64,000 nt of DNA from assembly GCF_025822245.1 (NCBI RefSeq), contig NZ_JACKTL010000059.1, forward strand, positions 1 to 64,000. The letters run 5' to 3'. The position numbers and the translations under genes are program-made. Source of the DNA: Mycolicibacterium hodleri (lineage in GTDB: Bacteria; Actinomycetota; Actinomycetes; Mycobacteriales; Mycobacteriaceae). Positions within the stretch are counted from its first letter, which is position 1. Every line of letters begins with the position of its first letter. Below the pieces are notes generated by a model, which saw only the letters and a list, made by a program, of their open reading frames with translations, had not been told where the DNA came from and did no database searches. Below are positions 37,857 to 47,259 of the stretch, one piece after another.

Positions 37857-40694
37857 ATGTCGCAGGATTCGCAGCACGCGTACAACAGCGTTTGGCAGCT
37901 TCGAGGCGACGCGTGGTGCCGGCTGGAGGAAGCCGCCGACCGGCTGACGCGCACCACCACCACCGGTGAGCTCAAGGACGAGTACGTCGCCAGGTGCGGG
38001 GAGCTGCTCGCCGCGCTGACCCCGTTGGAGCCCTACTGGGCCTATCCGGGCACACCGCAGTTCGCAAGGGTGGCACGGCATTTCACCGCTGGCCACTACG
38101 ACAAGTTCGCCCATGCGGTGGCTCGCATCAACCGTGCCCTCACCACCGAGTCGTACCGCAGTGGAGAGCTGGACACCGCGGGCCTCGACGACACCGACAT
38201 GTTTCCGGCCGACCCCCGAACCTTGGAGCAGCAACCCCTCGGCAACACCGAGCAGCTCTACTTCGAGGTACTGGTCGTCGAGAAGATGACCGAGGCGCAG
38301 GAACGTGCGCTGCGCAAGGAAGTTCGCGGTTGGCGCCGGCCGGACGACCAGTTCCTCTACGAACTGGTGATCGTCGCCAGCGGCGACGAGGCGTTGATCG
38401 CCGCACGGCTGAACGTCAACCTGCAGGCCGTCGTCATCCGCCGTCGCTTCTCCCATCAGTCCACCCGCGACCTGCGCACGCTGGCCGACTTCGTCGACAC
38501 CCGGGTCTCCGAGGAACTCGACGACCACAAGTCGCCCGACGAACGTGCCCAGATCTTGGCGGCGTCACTGCGGGAGCTACGTCCCGAACTCGACATGTAC
38601 CTCATGACCGAAATCGACGTCGAACAGATCGCCGGTCGCCTCGGTCCCTTCTTTCGTCGCGTCTTCCACGCCCGTGAGGGTGTCCTGGAACTGCACCTGT
38701 CGATCCTGCAGGGCGTGGCCGACCGGTACCGGACCCCGTTCTTCAGTGCGCTGAAGCAGTACAGCCATCGGCCCACCGGCGTGTTCCACGCCCTGCCCAT
38801 CAGTCAAGGCAAGTCGATCGTCAACTCGCACTGGATCAAGGACATGGTCGGCTTCTACGGCCTCGACGTGTTCATGGCCGAAACATCGGCCACCTGTGGA
38901 GGTTTGGACTCGCTTCTCGAGCCGACGGGCCCGTTGCGCGAGGCCCAACAGCTGGCCGCCGAGGCGTACGGCAGTCGCCACACCTTCTTCGTCACCAACG
39001 GCACGTCGACGGCGAACAAGATCGTCACGCAGTCGTTGGTGGCTCCCGGCGACATCGTCCTGTTGGACCGCAACTGCCATCAGTCCCATCACTACGGGAT
39101 GATGATGGCTGGCGCCAACGTCGTCTACCTCGAGGCGTATCCGCTGGCCGACTACACCATGTACGGTGCCGTTCCGCTGCGCGAGATCAAGTCGAAGTTG
39201 TTGGCGCTCAGGGCTGCCGGCAAAATCGACCGGGTCAAGATGATCTCGCTGACCAACTGCACGTTCGACGGCATCGTCTACGACGTCGAACGCGTGATGG
39301 AGGAGTGTCTGGCCATCAAGCCGGATCTGGTCTTCCTCTGGGACGAGGCGTGGTTTGCGTTTGCCCGCTTCCATCCGGTGTACCGGGGTCGAACCGCGAT
39401 GGCCGCGGCCCGCACACTGCGCGACAAGCTGGCGAGCGAAGAGTACCGCCGAGGGTACGACGCCGAATTCGTGCACACCGCCACCGCCGGAACCTCTGAC
39501 GACGAACTGCTGAACGCCAGGCTGCGTCCCGACCCCGCCAATGCCCGTGTCCGCGTCTACGCCACGCAGTCGACGCACAAGACACTGACGTCCCTGCGGC
39601 AGGGCTCGATGATCCACGTCTTCGACCAGGACTTCGAGCAGAAGGTCGCCGAGGCATTCCACGAGGCCTACATGGCTCACACCTCCACCTCGCCGAACTA
39701 TCAGATCCTGGCCTCGCTGGACCTCGGCCGGCGCCAGGTGGCGCTCGAGGGCGTCGAGCTGGTCCAGCGCCAGATCGAGAACGCCATGCAGCTCCGCGAC
39801 GCCATCGACGACCATCCGCTGCTGAGCAGGTACATGGTGTGCTTGCGAACCTCGGATTTGATTCCCGACGACTTCCGGGACTCGCACATCGCGCAGCCGC
39901 TGCGCTCTGGTCTGAAGAACATGATGACCGCCTGGGGCAGTGACGAATTCGTGCTCGACCCGTCGCGCATCACGCTGTCGATCGGCCGCACCGGCTATGA
40001 CGGTGACACCTTCAAGCGTGAGCAGTTGATGGACCGCCACGGCGTGCAGATCAACAAGACCTCGCGCAACACGGTGCTGTTCATGACCAACATCGGCACG
40101 ACCCGCAGCTCGGTCGCGTTCCTGGTCGAGGTGCTGGTCAAGATCGCTGGTGAACTCGACGAAGCGATCGGCGAGATGGGCCTCGGCGAGCGCAGCCGGT
40201 TCGAACGCAAGGTGCGCAGCCTCACGACCAGCTCGGCGGCGATGCCGAACTTCAGCGGCTTCCACGAGGTGTTCCGTGACCACAGTGGAGCCCGGCCTAC
40301 GCCGGAGGGTGACGTCCGGCGAGCCTTCTACCTGTCCTACGACGACACCAACTGCGAGTACCTCACCGGTGACGAAGTCTTCGACCGGCTCGACAACGAC
40401 CTCGACGTCGTATCGGCAACCTTCGTCACGCCCTACCCGCCCGGATTTCCCGTGTTGGTTCCCGGTCAGCTCTTCAGTCGCGAGATCCTCACCTTCATCC
40501 GTGACCTCGACACACCCGAGATCCACGGCTACACCCCGGACGTGGGCTATCGCGTCTACACCCAGAAGGCCATCGAGATGTGCGGTCCCGCGGCCGCGCC
40601 CACGGCCGACGGAGACCCGGTCTCCACGTCGGGTAACGCCGACGCCGCGGGACCCGTTGGCGACGTGTCCCACTTGCCGGGCACGGGGCTCTGA
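37857..40694 (+). CDS. PLP-dependent Orn/Lys/Arg decarboxylase
   Basis: A 945-residue amino-acid decarboxylase of the large fold-type I family, with an N-terminal domain of about 300 residues, an aminotransferase-like core and a C-terminal domain. The PLP lysine is Lys 575 in STHKTLTSLRQGS, and the core has FVTNGTSTANKIV and LVFLWDEAWFAF. Size matches M. tuberculosis Rv2531c (947 residues), annotated as a probable Orn/Lys/Arg decarboxylase. Substrate is not settled. Start ATG 37857 follows GGAGG six bases upstream. Confidence 0.9.
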   Translation: MSQDSQHAYNSVWQLRGDAWCRLEEAADRLTRTTTTGELKDEYVARCGELLAALTPLEPYWAYPGTPQFARVARHFTAGHYDKFAHAVARINRALTTESYRSGELDTAGLDDTDMFPADPRTLEQQPLGNTEQLYFEVLVVEKMTEAQERALRKEVRGWRRPDDQFLYELVIVASGDEALIAARLNVNLQAVVIRRRFSHQSTRDLRTLADFVDTRVSEELDDHKSPDERAQILAASLRELRPELDMYLMTEIDVEQIAGRLGPFFRRVFHAREGVLELHLSILQGVADRYRTPFFSALKQYSHRPTGVFHALPISQGKSIVNSHWIKDMVGFYGLDVFMAETSATCGGLDSLLEPTGPLREAQQLAAEAYGSRHTFFVTNGTSTANKIVTQSLVAPGDIVLLDRNCHQSHHYGMMMAGANVVYLEAYPLADYTMYGAVPLREIKSKLLALRAAGKIDRVKMISLTNCTFDGIVYDVERVMEECLAIKPDLVFLWDEAWFAFARFHPVYRGRTAMAAARTLRDKLASEEYRRGYDAEFVHTATAGTSDDELLNARLRPDPANARVRVYATQSTHKTLTSLRQGSMIHVFDQDFEQKVAEAFHEAYMAHTSTSPNYQILASLDLGRRQVALEGVELVQRQIENAMQLRDAIDDHPLLSRYMVCLRTSDLIPDDFRDSHIAQPLRSGLKNMMTAWGSDEFVLDPSRITLSIGRTGYDGDTFKREQLMDRHGVQINKTSRNTVLFMTNIGTTRSSVAFLVEVLVKIAGELDEAIGEMGLGERSRFERKVRSLTTSSAAMPNFSGFHEVFRDHSGARPTPEGDVRRAFYLSYDDTNCEYLTGDEVFDRLDNDLDVVSATFVTPYPPGFPVLVPGQLFSREILTFIRDLDTPEIHGYTPDVGYRVYTQKAIEMCGPAAAPTADGDPVSTSGNADAAGPVGDVSHLPGTGL

Positions 40695-40713
40695 GGACCG
40701 CTATCGTCGGGGG

Positions 40714-40971
40714 ATGGTCGGAGTGGTCGACGGAGACGTCGCGGACAACCGTGAGGCAGACGTCGCCCAAGCGGAGTACTACCGGCAGGAACTCAGCGGC
40801 ATCCGGGCACGAGCCGAATCCAGTCTCGCCAGGAAGTACATCGAACTGCAGCAGTGCCAAGCGTCCGGGCTGATGGACAGGGCAGCCGACGTACGCCGAG
40901 TCATCCGGGCGTTGGAGCGCGAGATCGTCACCCTGGAAAGACTCGGTGAAGGGCTCAAGCGCTGGCTGTGA
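40714..40971 (+). CDS. Small coiled-coil protein
   Basis: An 85-residue helical protein (AQAEYYRQELSGIRARAESS, later MDRAADVRRVIRALEREIV) with coiled-coil character. It begins 19 bases after the decarboxylase gene, so probably shares its transcript, and overlaps the end of the convergent ABC transporter by 17 bases. ATG 40714 is used. Family unknown. Confidence 0.55.
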   Translation: MVGVVDGDVADNREADVAQAEYYRQELSGIRARAESSLARKYIELQQCQASGLMDRAADVRRVIRALEREIVTLERLGEGLKRWL

Positions 40972-42856
40972 CGGCGAGACGCCAACCACCGTCGCCGACC
41001 AATTCCAGAGTGCGCTGATGGTGCTGTTCGACGGAACGGCGATGCCCGACGCTGATCACGATCAGATCTGGTAACTCGTTGCGCAGCAAGGAGTACAGGG
41101 CAAACTCCAGCCCCTCGTCGACGCCGGAGGTCGCCTCGTCGAGGAACACCACCTTCGGTGCGGTCAGCAGGATGCGGGCGAACGCCAGGCGTTGTTGCTC
41201 GCCGGGGGAGAGCACCGTCGCCCAGTCCCGCTCCTCGTCGAGACGACCGCAGAGGTGCGGCAGCGACACCTTCGTCAGGACGTCGCGGAGGGCGTCGTCG
41301 CCCAGATCGGTTGCTCTCAACGGATAGGACACCACCGCGCGCAGCGTGCCGAGGGGGACGTAGGGGAGCTGGGAGACGAACACCGTCTCGTCGTCTCCGG
41401 CGGGGCGCCGCCAGGCGCCGCTGGCGGCCGGCCAGAGCTGGGCGAGACTGCGGATGAGGGAAGTCTTGCCGCTTCCTGAGGCGCCGGTGATGACCATGGA
41501 TTCGCCGCGGCGCAACGTGACGTTCAGAGGGTCGACCAGCCGGTCACCGGCGGGCGTGCGCACCTCGACGTTCACCAGTTCGACCGATCCGTCGGTGCTC
41601 GGCTGCGAGGCCAGGGACGAAAGTCGTTGCGAGCGTTCGCTTGCCTCGACCAGACCGTGTAGCCGCTCTATCACCGCGTCGTAACTGGCGAATTGACTGT
41701 ATGCGTTACGGAAGAAGGACAAGCCGCTCTGGATCTTGCCGAACGCCGTGGCCGACTGCGTGACGTCGCCCAACGTGATCGTGCCGGCGAACAATCGCGG
41801 AGCCTGCGCCACGTACGGCAACGGGGACACGGCCTGGGTCGCCGAGAAGTTCCACCCCACCAGCCCGATGGTCCGACGCACGTACCGCCGGTAGTTGGCG
41901 ATGATCGCCCGGAACCGGAGGTCCAGCTGGTCGCGTTCGGCGCGCTCGCCGCGGTAGAACGCCACCGCCTCGGCGCTCTCGCGCAGTCGCACCAGCGCAT
42001 ACCTGAACGCTGCGTTGGTCTTCTCGTTGCGGAAGCTCAGCCCAATCAAGGGACGACCGATCCAGAACGCCACCCACGAGGCCACGAGTACGTACCCGAC
42101 GACGATCCAGAACAACGCCTTGGGCACCTCGACGTCGAACACCGTCAGCGGCCCGGAGAGCCGCCACAGAATCGCGGTGAACGACGCGACCGACACCAAC
42201 GACTCCACCGCGCCGAAGACGATGATGCTCGTCGAGTAGTAGGTCGGGACGTTGGGGCCCGAGCCGACGCCGGTGGTGAAGACGTCGATGTCCTGTTGGA
42301 TTCTCTGATCCGGGTTGTCGACGGGCGTCTCGCTGAACCGGTCGCGGTAGTACGCGCGACCGGTGAGCCAGTTCGTGGTCAAACGGTCGGTCAGCCAGAT
42401 CCGCCAGCGAATGATGAAGTACTGAGCCAGATAGGTGTCGACGACGATCCGCGCGACGTGAATCGTCGCCAGGACGCAGAACGTCACGAGTGCCATCCAG
42501 AAGCCGTGGATCCCGGAGTCGCGGTGAGCGACATCCCGTGACGCGACTCCTTGGACGGCGACCTGCAGCGCGGAGTACAGGTCGTTGGAGTAGTAGCTCA
42601 GCAACACCTGGATGCGGACCTCGACCATCACCGACAACAGCATCGTCGCCAGAAGACCCCACACCGGCACGCTCGCCGCACCGGTGAAGTAGCTCCCCGT
42701 GATCCGCCAAAACCGTTGCCCCCATGTCGTGTAACGGCACAACAATGCGGCCGACAGGCACGTGATGGCCGCGCACGCCATCCAGGCGAACAGGATCCAC
42801 GACGCAGAGTGCACGATTTCGTGACCCCAGTCGATGGTGGGTGTGAAGTCTTCCAA
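40955..42856 (-). CDS. bacA: BacA/SbmA-like ABC transporter (Rv1819c type)
   Basis: A 633-residue protein with an SbmA/BacA-like membrane domain (about 1-400) fused to an ABC ATPase. Membrane part marks are SYYSNDLYSALQ near 90 and the VDNPDQRIQQDID motif near 175. ATPase marks are Walker A GASGSGKTS, signature LSPGEQQRLA and Walker B VVFLDEATS. M. tuberculosis Rv1819c (639 residues) has this layout and imports cobalamin and other hydrophilic compounds. ATG 42856. It is divergent from another ABC exporter with a perfect 16-base palindrome between them. Confidence 0.85.
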   Translation of the reverse strand: MEDFTPTIDWGHEIVHSASWILFAWMACAAITCLSAALLCRYTTWGQRFWRITGSYFTGAASVPVWGLLATMLLSVMVEVRIQVLLSYYSNDLYSALQVAVQGVASRDVAHRDSGIHGFWMALVTFCVLATIHVARIVVDTYLAQYFIIRWRIWLTDRLTTNWLTGRAYYRDRFSETPVDNPDQRIQQDIDVFTTGVGSGPNVPTYYSTSIIVFGAVESLVSVASFTAILWRLSGPLTVFDVEVPKALFWIVVGYVLVASWVAFWIGRPLIGLSFRNEKTNAAFRYALVRLRESAEAVAFYRGERAERDQLDLRFRAIIANYRRYVRRTIGLVGWNFSATQAVSPLPYVAQAPRLFAGTITLGDVTQSATAFGKIQSGLSFFRNAYSQFASYDAVIERLHGLVEASERSQRLSSLASQPSTDGSVELVNVEVRTPAGDRLVDPLNVTLRRGESMVITGASGSGKTSLIRSLAQLWPAASGAWRRPAGDDETVFVSQLPYVPLGTLRAVVSYPLRATDLGDDALRDVLTKVSLPHLCGRLDEERDWATVLSPGEQQRLAFARILLTAPKVVFLDEATSGVDEGLEFALYSLLRNELPDLIVISVGHRRSVEQHHQRTLELVGDGGWRLAVTASA

Positions 42857-42914
42857 CGGACCAGCCTCCAGTGTGGTGGCTCAGGCGCAGCCACGTCAGC
42901 TCGTGCGGTGAGTA

Positions 42915-42930
42915 TCAACCCTCGGGTTGA
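42915..42930. promoter_or_regulatory. Palindrome between divergent ABC transporter genes
   Basis: TCAACCC-TC-GGGTTGA is a perfect 7-base inverted repeat with a 2-base centre. On the minus strand GATACT (a -10-like hexamer) overlaps its edge, so a bound repressor would block bacA-like transcription. Confidence 0.5.
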
Positions 42931-43006
42931 ACAACGTCGAAACTCGGCGGACGCGCGACGCTGTTACCGTTCGCAACGCAACAACCGCCGAGAGAAAGCG
43001 GCGCTC

Positions 43007-44770
43007 GTGACGCGCTTGATTCGTGATCTTCTCAGCCCCTATCGCTGGCGACTAGGGGTCATCCTGGCGGCGATGTTCGTTCAGACCCTCATGGGTCTGG
43101 CCGCGCCGTGGCCGTTGAAGGTGGTCATCGACGACGTCATCGGCGGTCACCCGCCGCCAGCGTGGATCGCCTGGATGGTCCCGATGATCGGCACCGACAC
43201 CTCGATTCACCTGGCGGCGGCGGCCGGCATCGCGACCGTGATGATCGCCGCGGTCACCGGATGCGCGTTCTACGTCGCCAATTACTGCACCGAGAGCTTG
43301 GGCCAATCGGTGGCCAACGACCTACGGGTGCGGATCTTCCACCGCCTGCAGCTGTTCTCGCTCGGCTTCTTCGACCACAACCGGGTTGGCGCCGTCCTGA
43401 GCACGATCATGACCGACGTCCAGACGATCCAGAGCTTCGCGTCGGTCTCCACGCTGAACTTGGTGACCGACACGTTCACGATCGCGGGGATGGTCGTCGT
43501 GATGTTCGCGCTTCGATGGGACTTTGCGCTGATCGCACTGACGGTGATGCCGTTCCTCGCGGTGTTCGTCTTCCGTGTCAACCGCTTGATCAAGAATGCG
43601 ACGCGGGAAGTCCGCCAACGCCAGGCCGACTTGACGTCCACCCTTCAGCAGGGACTGGAGGGCATCGAGGTCGTCCAGGCCTTCGACCGCCAAGACTTGG
43701 AGGAGCAGCACCTCATCCGCGCCAGCACCGACACGGTGACCGCCTGGCTCAAGGCTCGGCGGGTGTCCTCCCTGCTCTCCCCGGTGGTCGGCTTGGCCGT
43801 GGCGGTGTGCACCGGTGTCGTGCTGTGGCGCGGTTCGGTTCTGGTGCTGGCTGGCGCGACGACCGTGGGTACGCTCACGGTCTTCCTGGCCTATCTCGCC
43901 AGGTTCTTCCAGCCGGTGCGCGACGTGGCGGTCCTGACCAATTCGATCGCACAGGTGTCGGTCGGCTTCGAGCGCATACGGGCGATCCTCGAAGCTGACT
44001 ACGTGGTGCCCGAGCGGGCCGACGCGGTCGAGCCGCCGCCGTTGACCGGCGAGATCGAGTTCGAACACGTGGCCTTCGGCTACGACGCGGACCTCCCGGT
44101 GCTCCGCGACATCAGCTTTCGGATCGCGCCTGGTCAGATGGTCGGCATCGTGGGCCCCACCGGCAGCGGAAAGTCGACGGTCGTCAGCCTCATCCCGCGG
44201 TTCCGCGACACCGACGCCGGGACCATCCGGATCGACGGCGTCGACGTCTGCCACTACCAACTGCACCCTCTGCGTCGGCAGATCGGCTTCGTGCTGCAGG
44301 ACACCGTGCTGTTCCGCGGCACGGTGCGGGAGAACATCGCCTTCGGCCGCCCGGGGGCAACCGAGGACGAGATCGTCGAGGCGGCACGACTGGCCAACGC
44401 CGACGAGTTCATCGTCCGCATGCCCGCCGGCTACGACAGCCCCATCGGCGAACGCGGACACACCCTTTCGGGCGGACAGCGGCAACGCATCGGCATCGCC
44501 CGCGCCTTCATCCGAGACAGTCCGATCCTCATTCTCGACGAGCCCACTGCGGCGCTCGACGCCGAGTCCGAGGAGGCCGTGATCGACGGCCTCAAACGGC
44601 TCATGAAGGATCGGACGGTGATCGTGATCGCGCACCGCTTGAGCACGATTCGCAGCGCGGATCGCATCCTGGTCGTCAAGGACGGCGTGATCGCCGAGGA
44701 CGGCAGCCACGACGAACTCCTGGCGCTGGGAGGCGTGTACGCCGACCTTCACCGCATTCAGTACAGCTAG
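43007..44770 (+). CDS. ABC exporter (half-transporter, membrane plus ATPase)
   Basis: A 587-residue type IV ABC exporter: six membrane helices (about 1-300) and an ATPase domain with Walker A GPTGSGKSTV, Q-loop GFVLQDTVLF, signature LSGGQRQRIG, Walker B ILILDEPTA and switch His in IAHRL. As a half-transporter it should act as a homodimer and export lipids, peptides or drugs. GTG 43007 is chosen with AGAAAG upstream; the open frame extends further but without start support. It is divergent from bacA-like and likely shares the operator between them. Confidence 0.8.
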   Translation: MTRLIRDLLSPYRWRLGVILAAMFVQTLMGLAAPWPLKVVIDDVIGGHPPPAWIAWMVPMIGTDTSIHLAAAAGIATVMIAAVTGCAFYVANYCTESLGQSVANDLRVRIFHRLQLFSLGFFDHNRVGAVLSTIMTDVQTIQSFASVSTLNLVTDTFTIAGMVVVMFALRWDFALIALTVMPFLAVFVFRVNRLIKNATREVRQRQADLTSTLQQGLEGIEVVQAFDRQDLEEQHLIRASTDTVTAWLKARRVSSLLSPVVGLAVAVCTGVVLWRGSVLVLAGATTVGTLTVFLAYLARFFQPVRDVAVLTNSIAQVSVGFERIRAILEADYVVPERADAVEPPPLTGEIEFEHVAFGYDADLPVLRDISFRIAPGQMVGIVGPTGSGKSTVVSLIPRFRDTDAGTIRIDGVDVCHYQLHPLRRQIGFVLQDTVLFRGTVRENIAFGRPGATEDEIVEAARLANADEFIVRMPAGYDSPIGERGHTLSGGQRQRIGIARAFIRDSPILILDEPTAALDAESEEAVIDGLKRLMKDRTVIVIAHRLSTIRSADRILVVKDGVIAEDGSHDELLALGGVYADLHRIQYS

Positions 44771-44932
44771 CGTCGGCCGGCTCGACCCGTGGCGTTCACC
44801 GCACGTTCAGACGGAGGTCATCCGGGAATTGGTGTGTGGTGACATCTCGCCGAAAAGCCGCCTGGCTGTTAATGTTCGGCCTGGCAGCGGCTGTCCGACG
44901 GCCTTGGCTTCAGACTGAAGAGAGAGACTCAC

Positions 44933-45667
44933 ATGCTGACGATCCGGGATCACGACGTGGCAGACTACGTGGCGCTGCGGGACATGGACGCGACCGACGT
45001 GGGGCAGCTGAGCGCCGCAGACGCCGCCTGTCTCGAGGAGCTCGGCCAGTTCCTGGTCGACAGCGACGCCGGCGAGCGCTTTGCGATGTGGTTGCTGCAC
45101 AGGCACTTCGAGCCTGCGCCCGGTGAGGTGTTCGTAGAACGTGCGGTCGCCGAGCCGCGTCGGACCGAGACGACGCTGAACGCCCGCTCGGAGTTCCCTG
45201 AAGATTCGTTGTGTGGGTCGGCCTTTCGGTTCGACGACACGGCCGCCGGTGTCGGCATCGTGAACATGGAATTCACCCAGCCCGAAGACCTCGGTGCCGC
45301 GGCGCCGGTGAACGCCGACGACGAGAGCGTCCTGGCCGGAATCGTCGAGAGGCTCCGTGCGCACGGCAAGATCGAGCGATTCGGCGTCAAGCTGATCCGC
45401 AATCCGCTGGGGTTGGCAGACCACGAACTGCTTCTGGAGACCTGCGACAGCACCGAGCGTGCGCTGTACTGCGACGTCAGCGAGCGCGGTGCCATCCCCG
45501 CCGACGCCACCGTCATCGAGACGACGTGGAAGTACCGGCTCGTGCAGGGGCACGCCAAGCCCGTCGTCATGCAGGATTGCACGGCCGGATGCGTGTCGGT
45601 CCCCGGCGGACACGACATCGGGCACGCCCACTCGGGCACCGACAACGACGACAACCCGTTGCCGTAG
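44933..45667 (+). CDS. Conserved hypothetical protein
   Basis: A 244-residue soluble protein of unknown family. The C-terminal 60 residues hold VIETTWKYRLVQGHAKPVV, MQDCTAGC and a His/Gly-rich tail (PGGHDIGHAHSGTDN) that could bind metal. ATG 44933 follows AGAGAGA. The 162 bases before it show no other gene. It stands between the ABC exporter and the steroid cluster and cannot be assigned to either. Confidence 0.55.
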   Translation: MLTIRDHDVADYVALRDMDATDVGQLSAADAACLEELGQFLVDSDAGERFAMWLLHRHFEPAPGEVFVERAVAEPRRTETTLNARSEFPEDSLCGSAFRFDDTAAGVGIVNMEFTQPEDLGAAAPVNADDESVLAGIVERLRAHGKIERFGVKLIRNPLGLADHELLLETCDSTERALYCDVSERGAIPADATVIETTWKYRLVQGHAKPVVMQDCTAGCVSVPGGHDIGHAHSGTDNDDNPLP

Positions 45668-45700
45668 GGCCTTCGCTTCGGGTGAGCACCCGCGCTGCAG

Positions 45701-45982
45701 TCAACGCCTCGCGTCGTCGACCACCGTGAGTTCGCCGAGGCGCGCCGCGTCGGAGATGGTCTCGCCCAGTGCTGCACATGTCAGGAATGGCTCGAGGCGC
45801 CCTCGACTCGCGAATTGATCGGCCTGGCGGCGTTCGGCGCACCCCTGCGAGGCGTCCGCGTCCCACTGAACGCTGGTCTGAGCCCAACTGCTCTTGCGGA
45901 CCAGGACACGCGACGCGCACCGCCGGCACCGAATGGGCGTCATCGGCACGTCGGCGAGGCGGTTGTCGGGGCGCGGGGTCAT
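45701..45982 (-). CDS. Small Cys protein coupled to KshA
   Basis: A 93-residue protein with one CRRC near residue 18-21 (PIRCRRCASRVLVRKS) and another Cys at CAERR. ATG 45982 overlaps the KshA stop (ATGA), so it is translationally coupled to the oxygenase. Short proteins of this kind accompany some KshA-like oxygenases in actinobacteria. It has no ferredoxin motif; an electron-transfer or iron-handling role is not shown. Confidence 0.5.
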   Translation of the reverse strand: MTPRPDNRLADVPMTPIRCRRCASRVLVRKSSWAQTSVQWDADASQGCAERRQADQFASRGRLEPFLTCAALGETISDAARLGELTVVDDARR

Positions 45983-47124
45983 CCCGCGGTTTCCGACACG
46001 GCCGCTCTGGCCGCCATCCCGTCCTCGATCTCCTTCATCCAGGCCTCTCCGGGACGGGTCGTGTCGAGTTCGAACTCGAACCGGTCCACCATGTCGGCGG
46101 TCACGGCGGCCACGTCGATGTAGAACTGCTCATACCAGCGGCGCAGCTGATACACCGGACCGTCCTCCTCGACGAGCAACGGATTGTCGATGCGGGCCTT
46201 GCTCCGCCAGATCGCGACGTCCTGCTCGAAGCCCATCTTGACGAAGTCACCCAGGGCGACCGCAGTCTGGACGGCCTGGTCCTCCGGCAGGTACTCCGAC
46301 TTCTCGACCACGATGCCGTACTGCAGGACAAAGGAATTGGCGTCGATGGGGTAGTGGCAGTTGATCAGCACCGTGCGCTGGTCGGCGCCGTCGTAGTGAT
46401 AGACGAGGTCGTCGATCATGAACGACGGACCGTGATAGGACGCCAGCGACGTCGTCCCCAGCAGCTTGACTCCCTCGGGATCGCCGATGTCGGGGCGGGC
46501 GCCACTCTTCATGTACTGGGTGGCGACGTGGCCTTCGAAGATGTTCTTGAACTGGGTGGGCAGCGACCCGTGAATATAGAAGAAGTGAGCCATGTCGACG
46601 ACGTTGTCGATGATCTCGCGGCAGTTGGTGTTCACCACGGTGGTGTACCAGTGCCAGTCGGTCCAGTCGTCGCTGGTGGCGCCTTCGATGTGCGGGATGG
46701 TCACGTCGGCTGGTGGAGGCTTCCGCTCGGGGTCGTTCCACACGAAGAGCATGCCGTCCTGCTCGAGGGTGGGCCACGTCGCCGTTCGGGCCAGTCGTGG
46801 GACGCGTCGGCTGTAGGGCACGTTCTTGCATCTGCCGTCGCCACCCCAGCGCCAGTCGTGGAACGGGCAGGCGATCTCGTCGCCCTTCACCTGGCCCTGG
46901 GTGAGGTCACCGCCCATGTGTCGGCAGTAGCCGTCCAGGACGTTGATCGCACCGTCCCCGCCGCGGAAGACCACCAGCTTCTGGCCGAACGCGGTGACCG
47001 CGTGCGGTGTGCCGTCGCCGAACTCGCGTGTCAGTCCCAGGCAATGCCAGCCCCGGGCGAATCGGGTTGGCGCTGCGTCGGCTTCGATCTGTCGAACGTC
47101 GTCAGGCAGGCTTGCCGTACTCAT
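45979..47124 (-). CDS. kshA: 3-ketosteroid 9alpha-hydroxylase oxygenase component (KshA)
   Basis: A 381-residue Rieske oxygenase. The 2Fe-2S cluster ligands are CRHMGGD (Cys 67, His 69) and CPFHDW (Cys 86, His 89). The mononuclear iron motif is DNVVDMAHFFYIHG, with Asp 177, His 180 and His 185. Layout and spacing match KshA of mycobacteria and rhodococci, which hydroxylates C9 of 3-ketosteroids so that the B ring opens after Delta1-dehydrogenation. The reductase partner KshB is not in the window. ATG 47124 is used; GTG 47130 is close by. Divergent from kstD across 135 bases. Confidence 0.9.
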   Translation of the reverse strand: MSTASLPDDVRQIEADAAPTRFARGWHCLGLTREFGDGTPHAVTAFGQKLVVFRGGDGAINVLDGYCRHMGGDLTQGQVKGDEIACPFHDWRWGGDGRCKNVPYSRRVPRLARTATWPTLEQDGMLFVWNDPERKPPPADVTIPHIEGATSDDWTDWHWYTTVVNTNCREIIDNVVDMAHFFYIHGSLPTQFKNIFEGHVATQYMKSGARPDIGDPEGVKLLGTTSLASYHGPSFMIDDLVYHYDGADQRTVLINCHYPIDANSFVLQYGIVVEKSEYLPEDQAVQTAVALGDFVKMGFEQDVAIWRSKARIDNPLLVEEDGPVYQLRRWYEQFYIDVAAVTADMVDRFEFELDTTRPGEAWMKEIEDGMAARAAVSETAG

Positions 47125-47259
47125 CTGCACCGTCTTTCGGATTGGTTGCGGATCGGCTCAGGTCAATTGAACCGCCGACGGCCGTAGCTGCGAACGCGGT
47201 GTTCCGCTCATCAGGACAGTGGTGTCGCGACGGACGGACGCCGACTTAGGTTTTCGGTC

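Noticed and set aside
38577..40673. A 698-codon antisense frame over the decarboxylase gene
   Set aside because: It is the complement of a high-GC coding frame; the plus-strand gene has a ribosome site, a PLP motif and full-length homology features.
47125..47259. A KstR-type operator between kshA and kstD
   Set aside because: No TnnAACnnGTTnnA-like palindrome was found; GAACGCGGTGTTC has the wrong spacing.
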